Positions 34,789-42,923 of a stretch of 64,000 bases of DNA are shown one piece after another. The notes under the pieces are model-generated. The model saw only the letters and a list, made by a program, of their open reading frames with translations. It was not told the DNA's origin and searched no databases. The position numbers and the translations under genes are program-made. Source of the stretch: Actinomadura sp. WMMA1423 (GTDB lineage Bacteria; Actinomycetota; Actinomycetes; Streptosporangiales; Streptosporangiaceae); contig NZ_CP041244.1 of NCBI RefSeq assembly GCF_006547145.1, positions 2,480,001-2,544,000 of the forward strand, read 5' to 3'. Numbering within the stretch: the first letter of the stretch is position 1; every line of letters starts with the position of its first letter.

Positions 34789-35481
34789 ATGGAGGTACGC
34801 GATCTGCATCCCTGGCCGTCCACACCGGAGGAGGCCGAGGCGATCCAGGACCGGCTGCGCCCGATGCTCGAACTGGACGTCCCGGGGCCGGACGCGCCGC
34901 GCACGGTCGCGGGCCTGGACGTCTCCTACGCGGGAGGCGGCGGAGCCGGCGACCGACTGGCCGCCGCCGCGGTCGTCCTGGACGCGGCGACGCTGGAGGT
35001 CGTGGAGGAGTCGGTCGCCGTGGGGACGGCCGCGTTCCCCTACGTCCCGGGCCTGTTCGCGTTCCGGGAGCTGCCCACCCTGCTGGACGCCCTCCGCCGC
35101 CTGGAGACCACGCCTGACCTGCTCGTCTGCGACGGTTTCGGGATCGCGCACCCGCGCCGCTTCGGGCTGGCGTGCCATCTCGGCGTGCTGACCGGCTTGC
35201 CGTCCGTCGGCGTCGGCAAGACCGCGTTCGTCGGCGCGTACGAGCAGCCGGGGCCGCGGCGCGGCGACGCGAGCCCGCTGCTGGACGGCGGCGAGACCGT
35301 GGGCCGGGTCCTGCGGACCCGGGAGGGCGTGAAGCCGGTGTTCGTCTCCGTCGGGCACCGCACCGGCCTCGACGCCGCGTGCCGCGCCGTGCTCGCGTTG
35401 ACGCCCGAGTACCGGCTGCCGGAGACGACGCGCAGGGCCGACCGGCTGTCGCGGGACGCACTCGCCGCGCGCTGCGGGTAG
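34789..35481 (+). CDS. nfi: Endonuclease V
   Basis: 230 residues. Endonuclease V cleaves DNA (and in some species RNA) one nucleotide past inosine, starting repair of deaminated adenine. Motifs: TVAGLDVSYAGG (first metal-binding Asp), YVPGLFAFRELP (the wedge PYIP-like segment), LLVCDGFGIAHPRRFGLACH (second Asp), and SVGVGKTAFVG. ATG 34789. It lies 60 bases after the hydrolase gene, same strand, but no functional link is expected. Confidence 0.93.
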   Translation: MEVRDLHPWPSTPEEAEAIQDRLRPMLELDVPGPDAPRTVAGLDVSYAGGGGAGDRLAAAAVVLDAATLEVVEESVAVGTAAFPYVPGLFAFRELPTLLDALRRLETTPDLLVCDGFGIAHPRRFGLACHLGVLTGLPSVGVGKTAFVGAYEQPGPRRGDASPLLDGGETVGRVLRTREGVKPVFVSVGHRTGLDAACRAVLALTPEYRLPETTRRADRLSRDALAARCG

Positions 35482-35567
35482 CGCGTTCCCCCTGGAAGAT
35501 GGCAGGCTCGTCCAAAGACGCAGGCCGGGGGCCACATCAGGCCACCCGCGACCGCTGGACGGTGCCC

Positions 35568-36137
35568 ATGGAGACCCGGCCGATGCGGGCCGACGCCCGC
35601 CGCAACTACGAACGCCTCATCACGACCGCCCGCACCGCCTTCACCGAGCACGGCACGAGCGCGTCCCTCGACGACATCGCCAAGCGGGCCGGCGTCGGCT
35701 CTGGAACGCTCTACCGCCACTTCCCCACCCGGGACGCGCTGCTGCACGCCGTCCTGCGCGAGCGGATCGACGGCCTGCTCGGGCACGCCGAGGCGCTGCT
35801 CGCCGAACCGGACGCCGAGGCCGCGCTCGGCCGCTGGCTGCGCGTCTACCTGGCAGGCGCGTCGTCCCCGCGCGGCACCTGCACCGTGATCATCGAGGCC
35901 ATGGGGCCGGAGTGGGCGGACACCGGGCTCGGCGCCGCGGCCTCCGCGATCCGCTCCGCGCTCGGCCTGCTGCTGGAGCGGGCGCAGCTGGCCGGGGCGG
36001 TCCACGCCGGGATCGACCCGGGCGACCTGCTGCGGCTCGCGAACGCGATCGGGGTCGCGTCCGAGCGTACGCCCGACCCGGACGCCTACGCCGACCGGAT
36101 GCTGACGCTGCTGTTCGGGGGGCTGCGCGCGGGCTAG
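35568..36137 (+). CDS. TetR-family transcriptional regulator
   Basis: 189 residues. The helix-turn-helix is SLDDIAKRAGVGSGTLYRHF at residues 35-54, and the C-terminal ligand domain (DAEAALGRWLRVYLAGASSP) is of the SbtR/TetR_C_33 type. METRPMRADARRNYERL is the likely N-terminus, from ATG 35568; ATG 35583 is possible. The downstream SDR gene begins 70 bases later on the same strand and carries an operator-like element, so this regulator could control it or itself. Inducer unknown. Confidence 0.88.
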   Translation: METRPMRADARRNYERLITTARTAFTEHGTSASLDDIAKRAGVGSGTLYRHFPTRDALLHAVLRERIDGLLGHAEALLAEPDAEAALGRWLRVYLAGASSPRGTCTVIIEAMGPEWADTGLGAAASAIRSALGLLLERAQLAGAVHAGIDPGDLLRLANAIGVASERTPDPDAYADRMLTLLFGGLRAG

Positions 36138-36156
36138 GGGGCGCCTTGTTCGGTTG

Positions 36157-36170
36157 ACCAAGCGTTCGCT
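36157..36170 (+). promoter_or_regulatory. Operator-like element upstream of the SDR gene
   Basis: ACCAAGCGTTCGCT, a degenerate version of the AnCAAGnnCTTGnT motif (two mismatches in the second half-site), 38 bases before the SDR start. It may be a site for the KstR2-like or the neighbouring TetR protein. Confidence 0.3.
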
Positions 36171-36207
36171 AGGTTGGCCGGGTGGCAACGGGCGACGAGG
36201 AGCGTTG

Positions 36208-36969
36208 ATGGGGCAGCTTGACGGCAAGGTGGCGCTGATCACCGGTGGCGCGCGCGGCATGGGCAAGGCGCACGTCCGCCGGTTCCTGGACGAGGGCGCG
36301 AAGGTGGTGTTCGGCGACGTCCTGGAGGACGAGGGAGCCAAGCTGGCCGCCGACCTCGGGGACGACGTCCGCTTCGTCCGGATGGACGTGTCCAAGGAAG
36401 AGGACTGGCAGCGGGCCGTCCAGACGGCGACCGAGACGTTCGGGGCACTGAACGTCCTGGTCAACAATGCCGGCATCCTCCGGCACAAGACCATCGAGAA
36501 CATGGCGGTCGAGGAGTTCCGCCAGATCCTCGAGGTGAACCTGGTCGGCCAGTGGCTCGGGGTGAAGACGGTGACCGCCCCGATGCGCGCGGCGGGCGGC
36601 GGCTCGATCGTCAACGTCTCCTCGACCGAGGGGTTCATCGGCGCGGCCGGCCTCGCCGCCTACAGCGCCAGCAAGTTCGGCGTCCGGGGGCTGACCAAGT
36701 CGGCCGCCCGCGAGCTCGGCCAGTACGGCATCCGCGTGAACTCCATCCACCCCGGCGGCGTGCTGACGCCCCTGACCATGCAGGACGACATCGTCTCGGC
36801 CACGGCGGCCAGCGCCGACGCGTTCATGAAGGCGCTGCCGCTCGGGCGCATGGGCAAGTCCCAGGAGATCACCGGCCTGGTGGTCTTCCTCGCCTCGGAC
36901 GACTCGACCTACTGCACCGGCAGCGAGGTCCTCGTCGACGGCGGCATGCTCACGGGCGCCGGCTACTGA
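36208..36969 (+). CDS. Short-chain dehydrogenase/reductase, hydroxysteroid-dehydrogenase-like
   Basis: 253 residues, classical SDR. The cofactor loop TGGARGMGKAH is near residue 12, the NNAG motif is VLVNNAGILRH, and the catalytic Ser-Tyr-Lys are in VNVSSTEGF and AYSASKFGV. The pattern GGARGMGKAHVRRFLDEGAK resembles mycobacterial Rv2002-type (3alpha,20beta)-hydroxysteroid dehydrogenases. GAGGAG sits 6 bases before ATG 36208. Follows a TetR gene and precedes a small hairpin. NAD(H) is the likely cofactor (Asp in the second strand, VVFGDVLEDEG). A steroid or related alcohol substrate is an inference. Confidence 0.9.
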   Translation: MGQLDGKVALITGGARGMGKAHVRRFLDEGAKVVFGDVLEDEGAKLAADLGDDVRFVRMDVSKEEDWQRAVQTATETFGALNVLVNNAGILRHKTIENMAVEEFRQILEVNLVGQWLGVKTVTAPMRAAGGGSIVNVSSTEGFIGAAGLAAYSASKFGVRGLTKSAARELGQYGIRVNSIHPGGVLTPLTMQDDIVSATAASADAFMKALPLGRMGKSQEITGLVVFLASDDSTYCTGSEVLVDGGMLTGAGY

Positions 36970-36978
36970 ACGCGAGGA

Positions 36979-37008
36979 GCCGCCGGCGCGGACTCCCGCA
37001 CCGGCGGC
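36979..37008. terminator. 8-bp hairpin between convergent genes
   Basis: GCCGCCGG / CCGGCGGC with a 14-base loop, 10 bases after the SDR stop and 13 bases before the end of the convergent amidase gene. A weak bidirectional terminator candidate. Confidence 0.45.
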
Positions 37009-37020
37009 CCGCCGCTCGGC

Positions 37021-38397
37021 CTAGGGCCGCCGCCCGGCCCAGCCCTCGACCGACTCCAGCTGCGCGGCGAGCGAGATGAGCGTCGCCTCGTCGGAGTCGT
37101 GCCCGAGCAGCTGGGCGCCGATGGGCAGCCCGTTCCCGGTGAACCCCGCCGGGACGTTCACGCCGGGCCAGCCCAGGACGTTCCACGTCCACGCGTACGG
37201 GCACGCGGCCGCGACGCCCGACTGCGTCCTGTGGTAGCCGGCCCCGTCGAAGGCCCCGACGCGCAGCGGCGGCTGCGCGGTCGTGGGCGTCATCACCACG
37301 TCCGCGACCTGGAAGATGCGCCCGACCCTCCTCCTCAGGTACGGGTCCAGCCGCTTCGCCAGGGGCAGCAGCCGCCGGCCGAGGACCCGTCCCACCCGCG
37401 CCTCGGCCTCCGTCCGGGGGTCGGGCCGCGGGTTCGGCAGGGACTCCAGCCAGTCGGCGACGCCCGCCGTCCCGCGCGGGACGAGGCCGAGCGCCACCGG
37501 CCCGTAGTCGGGGTCGGCGGGGAACACCTTGTGCCCGAGGGCGGTCAGCCTCCGCGCGAGCCGTTCCACCGCCGCCCTGATCTGCGGGTCGAGCCGCCCG
37601 CTGACCCCCGGGGCCGTCCGGTAGGAGACGGCGATCCGCAACCTGCCCGGCTCCCGCTTCGCGGCCTCGGCGAACGGGGTGATGGGCGGGTCGAGCTGGT
37701 AGACGTCCTCGGGGTGGCTGCCGGTCAGCACGTCGAGCAGCAGTGCGGCGTCCCCCACGGTCCGCGCCAGCGGGCCCCACACGGTGATCCCGTTGAACGG
37801 GTCCGTCTGCGGATAGGCGGAGACCCGCCCGCGCTGGGGCTTGATGCCGACCAGGCCCGTCCACGCCGCCGGGATGCGGACCGACCCGGCCCCGTCGGAG
37901 CCGACCGCCGCCGCGACCATGCCCGCCGCCACGGCCGCCGCCGACCCGCCCGACGACCCGCCGGGCGAGTAGTCGGGGTTCCACGGATTCCTGGCGATCC
38001 CGTACTCGCGCGACTCGCTGAACGGCCACAGCCCGAGCTCGCACGTGGTCGTCTTCCCCACGACGATCGCCCCGGCCGCCCGCAGCTTGCGCACGACCTC
38101 CCCGTCCCGCGCCGCCGGCACGTGGTCCCCCGCCACCGCGAAGGGCGTGGTCTCCCCCGCCAGGTCGGTGTCGTCCTTGATGGCGACGGGCACCCCGAGC
38201 AGCGGCAGCCGCTCCCCCTCCGCCAGCCGCTTGTCGGCCTCCAGCGCCTCCTGCGCGGCCGCCTCGGCCCGCACCACCCGGAACGCCCCGAGCGCCTCCT
38301 GCCGGCCGATGGCCTCCAGGCTCTCCTCCACCAGGTCGCTCGAGGAGACCTCTCCCCTCGCGAGCGCCTCCGCCTGCCCGGCGAGTCCCGCTTCCAA
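37021..38397 (-). CDS. Amidase signature family amidohydrolase
   Basis: 458 residues. Ser-cisSer-Lys triad: Lys in [12 protein letters not shown] (about residue 73), cis-Ser in [15 protein letters not shown], and nucleophile Ser in [16 protein letters not shown]. These proteins hydrolyse amides of many kinds. The start is TTG 38397, preceded by GGGAGG at 5-6 bases. It is divergent from the TetR gene 38470, and the palindromic operator sits in the 72-base gap, so the TetR protein is probably its regulator. Substrate unknown. Confidence 0.92.
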   Translation of the reverse strand: MEAGLAGQAEALARGEVSSSDLVEESLEAIGRQEALGAFRVVRAEAAAQEALEADKRLAEGERLPLLGVPVAIKDDTDLAGETTPFAVAGDHVPAARDGEVVRKLRAAGAIVVGKTTTCELGLWPFSESREYGIARNPWNPDYSPGGSSGGSAAAVAAGMVAAAVGSDGAGSVRIPAAWTGLVGIKPQRGRVSAYPQTDPFNGITVWGPLARTVGDAALLLDVLTGSHPEDVYQLDPPITPFAEAAKREPGRLRIAVSYRTAPGVSGRLDPQIRAAVERLARRLTALGHKVFPADPDYGPVALGLVPRGTAGVADWLESLPNPRPDPRTEAEARVGRVLGRRLLPLAKRLDPYLRRRVGRIFQVADVVMTPTTAQPPLRVGAFDGAGYHRTQSGVAAACPYAWTWNVLGWPGVNVPAGFTGNGLPIGAQLLGHDSDEATLISLAAQLESVEGWAGRRP

Positions 38398-38410
38398 TGC
38401 CGCCTCCCGC

Positions 38411-38434
38411 TATCGTTCGTTCGAACGAACGATA
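38411..38434. promoter_or_regulatory. Perfect 24-bp palindromic operator
   Basis: TATCGTTCGTTCGAACGAACGATA reads identically on both strands and lies in the 72-base gap between the divergent amidase and TetR genes, 35 bases before the TetR start. The half-site TATCGTTCGTTC is the size expected for a TetR dimer, or for two dimers. It probably represses both genes. Confidence 0.8.
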
Positions 38435-38469
38435 CTGAAGGCACCGGTTCTAGGGAAGACTGGGCACCG

Positions 38470-39030
38470 ATGAGCGCTCGCGACCAGATCCTCCACGCCA
38501 CCCTCCGCCTGATCGGCGAGCAGGGCATCGGCGCCGTGACCAACCGGGCCGTCGCGCGCGCGGCCGGCGTCTCCCTGGGCTCCCTGACCTACCACTTCCC
38601 CAGCCAGGAGGACCTCCTCCGCGAGGCGCTGCACACCTTCGTGGAGCAGGAGATCGCCCGCATCACCGCCTACGTCCAGGCCCTCGCCGAGTCCGGCATC
38701 GCCCCCGTCGAGGCCGCCGACGAGGTCGAGAAGGCCGTCATCGGCGTCGCCCACGACCCCGAGCAGCTCGCGAACCTCGAACTCCACCTGCACGCCGCCC
38801 GCAACCCGGCCCTCCGCGAGACCTCCACGCGCTCGGTCGAGGCCTACGACCGCCTGGCCGCCGCCATCCTGACCAGCCTCGGCATCCCGGACGCCGAACG
38901 GCACGCCCCCGCGACCGTCGCGATGCTCTACGGCCTCGCCGTCCGCCGCCTCGCCACCGGCGACACCACCGCCACCGGCACGGCCGACGCCTTCCGCCTG
39001 CTCCTGCTGGGCGCTCTCCCACGCCCCTAG
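38470..39030 (+). CDS. TetR-family regulator, divergent from the amidase
   Basis: 186 residues. Helix-turn-helix: GAVTNRAVARAAGVSLGSLTYHF at residues 20-42. The C-terminal ligand-binding domain is helical (VEAADEVEKAVIGVAHDPEQ). ATG 38470 starts MSARDQILHATLRLIGEQGI. The perfect palindrome just upstream is its probable operator. Ends 7 bases before a long hairpin. It probably controls the amidase and its own gene. Confidence 0.9.
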   Translation: MSARDQILHATLRLIGEQGIGAVTNRAVARAAGVSLGSLTYHFPSQEDLLREALHTFVEQEIARITAYVQALAESGIAPVEAADEVEKAVIGVAHDPEQLANLELHLHAARNPALRETSTRSVEAYDRLAAAILTSLGIPDAERHAPATVAMLYGLAVRRLATGDTTATGTADAFRLLLLGALPRP

Positions 39031-39037
39031 AAAAGAC

Positions 39038-39089
39038 TTCTGGCCCGCACGGCCCCAGAGCGGGGTAAAGGGGGCCGTGCGGGCCAGAA
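39038..39089. terminator. 19-bp perfect hairpin
   Basis: TTCTGGCCCGCACGGCCCC (39038-39056) pairs with GGGGCCGTGCGGGCCAGAA (39071-39089) around a 14-base loop, starting 8 bases after the TetR stop. Preceded by AAAAG and followed by AAA; on either strand it is a strong terminator. Confidence 0.8.
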
Positions 39090-39259
39090 ACCTGTCTCAA
39101 TCAGGAACCTCAGTCGGAACCTCAGCCGACGATCGCTCTGCTCTCCGCCTGTGCACCTCCGCCGTGTCTCCGATCTGACACCGCCAACGCTAGGCCCGCC
39201 CACCCCCCAACAGAACGCCTTTAAGCCTCACTTAGGGAAGCGCTGAGCCACGCTTATTC

Positions 39260-39339
39260 GGGGGTGGTGGATCTCGTTCTGGGGGTGGGACGCCGAGGGG
39301 GGCTCGGGGGTGGAAAGGGGCAGGTGATCCTGGGGGTGG
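39260..39339 (+). repeat. Four spaced GGGGGTGG elements
   Basis: Identical GGGGGTGG octamers at 39260, 39281, 39306 and 39332 (spacing 21, 25 and 26 bases), about 240-310 bases upstream of the secreted SH3 protein. They could be binding sites for one regulator, or could fold into G-quadruplexes. Confidence 0.55.
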
Positions 39340-39572
39340 CCCTCCGGGGGCCTCCGGCGGCCTATCCGTGGTTCGGGTCTTGGTGACTGCTAGGCGGGAT
39401 CACTTCTTCGGGGCGCGGTGGGGTCGTGGTCCCGGGTGAGGCGGGGGTGTTCAGGGGGGCGGAATTTGGGCGTCCAGGCGTCACAAAGAACTGTCCTGCG
39501 ACTCTCTGCTCATTTCTTATGACCCTCGGTAACCTTCTGGTGTCAGTCCGCCGCCTCAATCGGGAGGTTCAG

Positions 39573-40079
39573 ATGCACATAAGGACGAAGCTCGGCGTGG
39601 TCCTGGCCGCCGCGGCGCTCAGCGGAAGCGCCATCGGCGCCGGCGCGGAGGCAGGCTCGGTCGCCTCGGCCGCGCCTCCGCCGGCGCCGGGCCATGCCGG
39701 GCCGGCCGCGGCCAAGCCCGCTCCTCCACCGGACGAGGAGGGCCACGGGCCGGGCGCCATCGAGGTCGGGCCGGCGGGTGCCGCCAAGGCGATGCACCGG
39801 CTGCTCGTCCGGAACAAGCACCGCGTCCACTGGTGTAGCGGCGTGGTCCTGCCGGCGGATGGGCTCAACGTCCGCACGGGGCCGGGCACCGGCTACCCGG
39901 TGGTCGGCGTCTTGGCGAAGGACTCCAAGATCTGGACGGACTGGGACAGCATCCAGCGCCGGAACGGGTACCTCTGGGTGAGGCTGAACAGCCCCAACCG
40001 CTGGATCGCCGACTACAAGCTCGGCGCCGACACCGGAGCCGTCGTCGGCAAGTGGTACGTCAAGTACTCCAACTGCTGA
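39573..40079 (+). CDS. Secreted SH3-domain protein
   Basis: 168 residues. ATG 39573 follows GGGAGG by 5 bases. Signal peptide (MHIRTKLGVVLAAAALSGSA) then a Pro/Ala/Gly-rich linker (about residues 30-70) and one bacterial SH3 domain: WCSGVVLPADGLNVRTGPGTGYPVVGVLAKDS... with the typical LNVRTGPGTGYPVVG motif, ending in WRIADYK-like NRWIADYKLG. Such domains bind cell wall peptides. No catalytic domain is attached. A hairpin at 40093 ends the transcript. Confidence 0.87.
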   Translation: MHIRTKLGVVLAAAALSGSAIGAGAEAGSVASAAPPPAPGHAGPAAAKPAPPPDEEGHGPGAIEVGPAGAAKAMHRLLVRNKHRVHWCSGVVLPADGLNVRTGPGTGYPVVGVLAKDSKIWTDWDSIQRRNGYLWVRLNSPNRWIADYKLGADTGAVVGKWYVKYSNC

Positions 40080-40092
40080 CCGCGCTCCCCGG

Positions 40093-40123
40093 CCGGGCCG
40101 GCGTCCTGCGGGCGCCGGCCCGG
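40093..40123 (+). terminator. 11-bp hairpin after the SH3 protein gene
   Basis: CCGGGCCGGCG / CGCCGGCCCGG with a 9-base loop, starting 14 bases after the stop codon at 40079. Confidence 0.6.
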
Positions 40124-40150
40124 TCCTGGTCGCGCTGGTAGCGTCCCCGC

Positions 40151-40672
40151 ATGGAAGTAGTGCCGTACACCGGTGGTGAGAAGGAAAGTCTGAAGGCCGC
40201 CCTCGACCGGCACCGCGACGTGGTCCTGTGGAAGCTGGACGGCCTCGACGAGGAGCAGGCGCGGCGCCCCATGACCCCGTCCGGGACGAGCCTGCTCGGG
40301 CTGACCAAGCACCTGGCCGCCGTCGAGTACGACTGGTTCTGCGGGACGTTCGGGCGCGAGACCGAGCCGCTCCCGTTCAGTGACGACGACCCGGAGGCCG
40401 ATCTCAGGGTCGAGTCCGGCGAGACCATCGAGGGCATCGCCGCGTTCTACGGACGGGCGCGGGCCGCGGCCGACGAGGTCATCGCGGAACTGGGCCTCGA
40501 GGACCGGGGCACCGCGTGGCACGGCGCCGCGGTCACCCTGCGCTGGGTGCTGATCCACATGGTCGAGGAGACCGCACGGCACGTCGGCCACATGGACATC
40601 CTCCGCGAGCTGCTCGACGGCGCGACCGGCGACCACCCCCGCGAGGAGGGCCAGCCCGGGGCCGGCGTCTAG
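40151..40672 (+). CDS. DinB/DUF664-family protein (mycothiol-dependent metal-binding four-helix bundle)
   Basis: 173 residues. DinB-like helical bundle with three conserved metal-binding His in order: His in LTKHLAAVEYDWF, His in HMVEETARHVGHMD (HxxxH spacing). Start ATG 40151 (MEVVPYTGGEKESLKAALDR). Many actinobacterial members use mycothiol as a cofactor in detoxification or isomerisation. The substrate is not predictable. The stop codon overlaps the antisense stop codon of the 43-residue membrane protein. Confidence 0.85.
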   Translation: MEVVPYTGGEKESLKAALDRHRDVVLWKLDGLDEEQARRPMTPSGTSLLGLTKHLAAVEYDWFCGTFGRETEPLPFSDDDPEADLRVESGETIEGIAAFYGRARAAADEVIAELGLEDRGTAWHGAAVTLRWVLIHMVEETARHVGHMDILRELLDGATGDHPREEGQPGAGV

Positions 40673-40800
40673 TACGAGGACGGCACGGTGGGCACGTTGT
40701 CGCCGGCGACCAGGCCGGCGGCGGCGATGAGGACGGCGACCACGAGGCCGACGACGCCGATCAGCGCGGCGGCGACGTACTGGGAGCGGGAGCGTCTCAT
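40669..40800 (-). CDS. 43-residue single-span membrane protein
   Basis: ATG 40800 encodes a 43-residue protein starting MRRSRSQYVAAALIGVVGL: a basic N-terminus, a 24-residue hydrophobic helix (about residues 9-32) and a short polar tail GDNVPTVPSSY. The stop codon overlaps the end of the DinB gene on the other strand. Third positions are strongly GC. The positive-inside rule predicts N-in orientation. The ribosome-binding site is weak. Function unknown; a two-component kinase gene lies 75 bases away, ending at 40876. Confidence 0.55.
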   Translation of the reverse strand: MRRSRSQYVAAALIGVVGLVVAVLIAAAGLVAGDNVPTVPSSY

Positions 40801-40875
40801 AGCCGTCAGGCTAGGCGCGCTCCGCGCCGCCTCGACCGCGGTTAAGACGGTCTTAAGGCGGTGCTATGCCTGGCG

Positions 40876-42219
40876 CTAGGTGCGGGAGTGGCGCCGGCGG
40901 ACGAGGCGGCGGGAGCGGCGGGCCGGTGGCAGCCACCTCGTCCGGAACCACATCTGCACCTGGGCGCCGCCGAGGACGCTGCGGTGGATGCGCAGGTAGC
41001 CGCCGGTCGACTCGGCGGCGCGGCGGGCGATGTCCAGGCCGAGGCCGGTGGAGCCGCCGCCGCTGCTGCCGCGCTTCAGCGCGGCGTCCGGGTCGGCGAT
41101 GCCGGGGCCGCCGTCGGCGACGAGGATGCCGGTGACGCCCTGCCCCTGGTGGAGGGTGACGACGAAGCCGGTGCCCTCGGCGGTGTACCGGAAGACGTTG
41201 CCGAGCAGCGCGTCCACGGCGGCCGCGAGCTCGGTGCCGGGGATCGGCAGCGGCGCGGGGCCCTCGGCGCCGATCAGCTCGCAGGAGCGCCCCTCGTCCT
41301 CGGCCAGGACGGACCAGAACGCGACCCGGTCGCGCAGCACCTTGGAGGCGTCGCAGCTGCCCCGGCCGGTGGGCCGCCGGACGGTGCGGATGATCTGGTC
41401 GACCTCGCGCTCGATCCGGTCGACGGCCTCCCGGGTCTGCTCGGCGACGTGGCCGTCCCCGAGCGCCTCGACGTTGAGGCGCAGCGCGGCGAGCGGGGTG
41501 CGGAGGCGGTGCGACAGGTCGGCCGCCATCTCCCGCTCGGCCGACAGCAGCTGGACGACGTGGTCGGCCATCGCGTTGAACGCCAGGCCCGCCTCGACCA
41601 GCTCGGGCGGCCCGTCCGGCTCGATCCGCACCGACAGCTCCCCGTCGCCGAACGCGCCCGCGGCCTCGGCCAGCCGCCGGGTGGAGCGGATCATGCGGGC
41701 GCCCAGCCGGTCGGCGACGGCGACGGACCCGGCGACGAGCGCGGCGGCGACCGTCGTCATGACGAGCCACGCCTTCCACACGCCGCGCGAGAGGTCCTCG
41801 TCGGGCAGGAACACCTCGACGACGGCGGTGCGGCCCGCGTCCAGCGACACCGGCTGGAGCAGCGCGTACCCGCCCTCGACGCGCGCGGTGTAGGACCGGC
41901 CGCGCCGCCCGGCCTCGGTGAGCTGGTCGGGCCGGGCGGCGTCCTCGCCCCGCGGGTTCTTCGGGACGAGCCCGCCGTCCGGCATGTGCACGGTCATCCG
42001 CCCGGCGGCCCCGGCCTGGGTGCTGGCGACGGCGCGTTCGAGGGCCGCCGGGTCCTCGGTGACGACCAAGACTGGGCCGAGCGCGCTGGCCTGCCGCTCG
42101 GCGGTCGTCAGCGCGCGGTCGCGGGCGATCTCCCGGACGGTGAGGGCCAGCGGGATGAGGAACGCCAGAGCGACCATCGAGGTGACCGCCAGCGACACCA
42201 GGACGAGCGTCCGCCTCAT
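40876..42219 (-). CDS. Sensor histidine kinase of a two-component system
   Basis: 447 residues. Two TM helices (residues about 5-27 and 155-180) flank an extracellular sensor domain; then HAMP (ARMIRSTRRLAEAAGAFGDG), the DHp helix with phospho-His in REMAADLSHRLRTPLAALRL (H-box), and the ATPase domain (N in LLGNVFRYTAEG; G1 VADGGPGI; G2 GSTGLGLDIARRA). ATG 42219 overlaps the response-regulator stop by 4 bases (ATGA), so the pair is co-translated. The N box has Asn at LLGNVFRYT. Signal unknown; resembles envelope-stress sensors. Confidence 0.92.
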   Translation of the reverse strand: MRRTLVLVSLAVTSMVALAFLIPLALTVREIARDRALTTAERQASALGPVLVVTEDPAALERAVASTQAGAAGRMTVHMPDGGLVPKNPRGEDAARPDQLTEAGRRGRSYTARVEGGYALLQPVSLDAGRTAVVEVFLPDEDLSRGVWKAWLVMTTVAAALVAGSVAVADRLGARMIRSTRRLAEAAGAFGDGELSVRIEPDGPPELVEAGLAFNAMADHVVQLLSAEREMAADLSHRLRTPLAALRLNVEALGDGHVAEQTREAVDRIEREVDQIIRTVRRPTGRGSCDASKVLRDRVAFWSVLAEDEGRSCELIGAEGPAPLPIPGTELAAAVDALLGNVFRYTAEGTGFVVTLHQGQGVTGILVADGGPGIADPDAALKRGSSGGGSTGLGLDIARRAAESTGGYLRIHRSVLGGAQVQMWFRTRWLPPARRSRRLVRRRHSRT

Positions 42220-42896
42220 GCGCCCGGGTCCGCCAGCCGTACCCCGACACCGCGGACCGTGTGCAGGTAGCGGGGGGCGGCGGCGGTCTCGCCCAGCTTG
42301 CGGCGCAGCCAGGACAGGTGGACGTCGATGGTCTGGTCGTCGCCGTAGGCCTGCCGCCACACCTCGGCGAGCAGCTCGCGCCGCGCGACGACCCGGCCGG
42401 GCCGGGCGGCGAGGTAGGCCAGCAGGTCGAACTCGCGGCGGGTCAGCTCCAGCGGCTTGCCGTCCAGCAGCGCCTCCCGGCGGTCGAGGTCGATGTGCAG
42501 GCCGCCCACGCTGAGCTCCGCGGCGGGCCCGGAGCGCGCCGACCTGCGCAGCACCGCGGCGAGCCGGGCACTGAGGTGCTCGATGGAGAACGGCTTGATG
42601 AGGTAGTCGTCGGCGCCGGCGTTCAGCAACCGGACGATCTCGGGCTCGTCGTCGCGCGCGGTCGCGATGATGACCGGCACGTCGGAGATGCCGCGCAGCA
42701 TCTTCAGCACCTCGGCTCCGTCGAGGTCCGGGAGCCCGAGGTCGAGCACGACCACGTCGGGCGGGGACTGGGTGACCTCGCGCAGGGCGTCCATCGCGGT
42801 CCCGACGCTGCGCACGACATGGGACCGGACGCTCAGCTCCCTGATCAAGGCGGTCCGGACATTCGCGTCATCCTCGACCACCAACACACTTGCCAT
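42216..42896 (-). CDS. OmpR/PhoB-family response regulator
   Basis: 226 residues. Receiver domain: MASVLVVEDDANVRTAL (acidic pocket DD), phosphorylated Asp in DVVVLDLGLPDLDG, Thr/Lys in VIIATARDDE and YLIKPFSIEHL. DNA-binding winged helix: LELTRREFDLLAYLAARPGR and DVHLSWLRRKLGE. ATG 42896, no ribosome-binding site is obvious; TACGGT at about 42904-42909 on the minus strand could be a -10 box giving a near-leaderless transcript. Divergent from the secreted protein gene by only 27 bases, so that gene may be its target. Confidence 0.93.
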   Translation of the reverse strand: MASVLVVEDDANVRTALIRELSVRSHVVRSVGTAMDALREVTQSPPDVVVLDLGLPDLDGAEVLKMLRGISDVPVIIATARDDEPEIVRLLNAGADDYLIKPFSIEHLSARLAAVLRRSARSGPAAELSVGGLHIDLDRREALLDGKPLELTRREFDLLAYLAARPGRVVARRELLAEVWRQAYGDDQTIDVHLSWLRRKLGETAAAPRYLHTVRGVGVRLADPGA

Positions 42897-42923
42897 GGCG
42901 GAACCGTATGCCACCATGTGCCC

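Larger units (their letters stand above)
39031..39572. other. Intergenic region with hairpin and G-rich repeats
   Basis: 542 bases without a gene. It contains the 19-bp terminator hairpin at 39038-39089, a partly repeated GGAACCTCAG (39104-39125), and four GGGGGTGG elements at 39260-39339. Positions 39480-39560 hold an AT-richer segment that should be the promoter of the SH3-domain protein; a GTAAC (39530-39534) lies there. Confidence 0.55.

Noticed and set aside
39260..39339. A CRISPR array in the GGGGGTGG repeats
   Set aside because: Repeats are only 8 bases with short G-rich spacers; there are no Cas genes.
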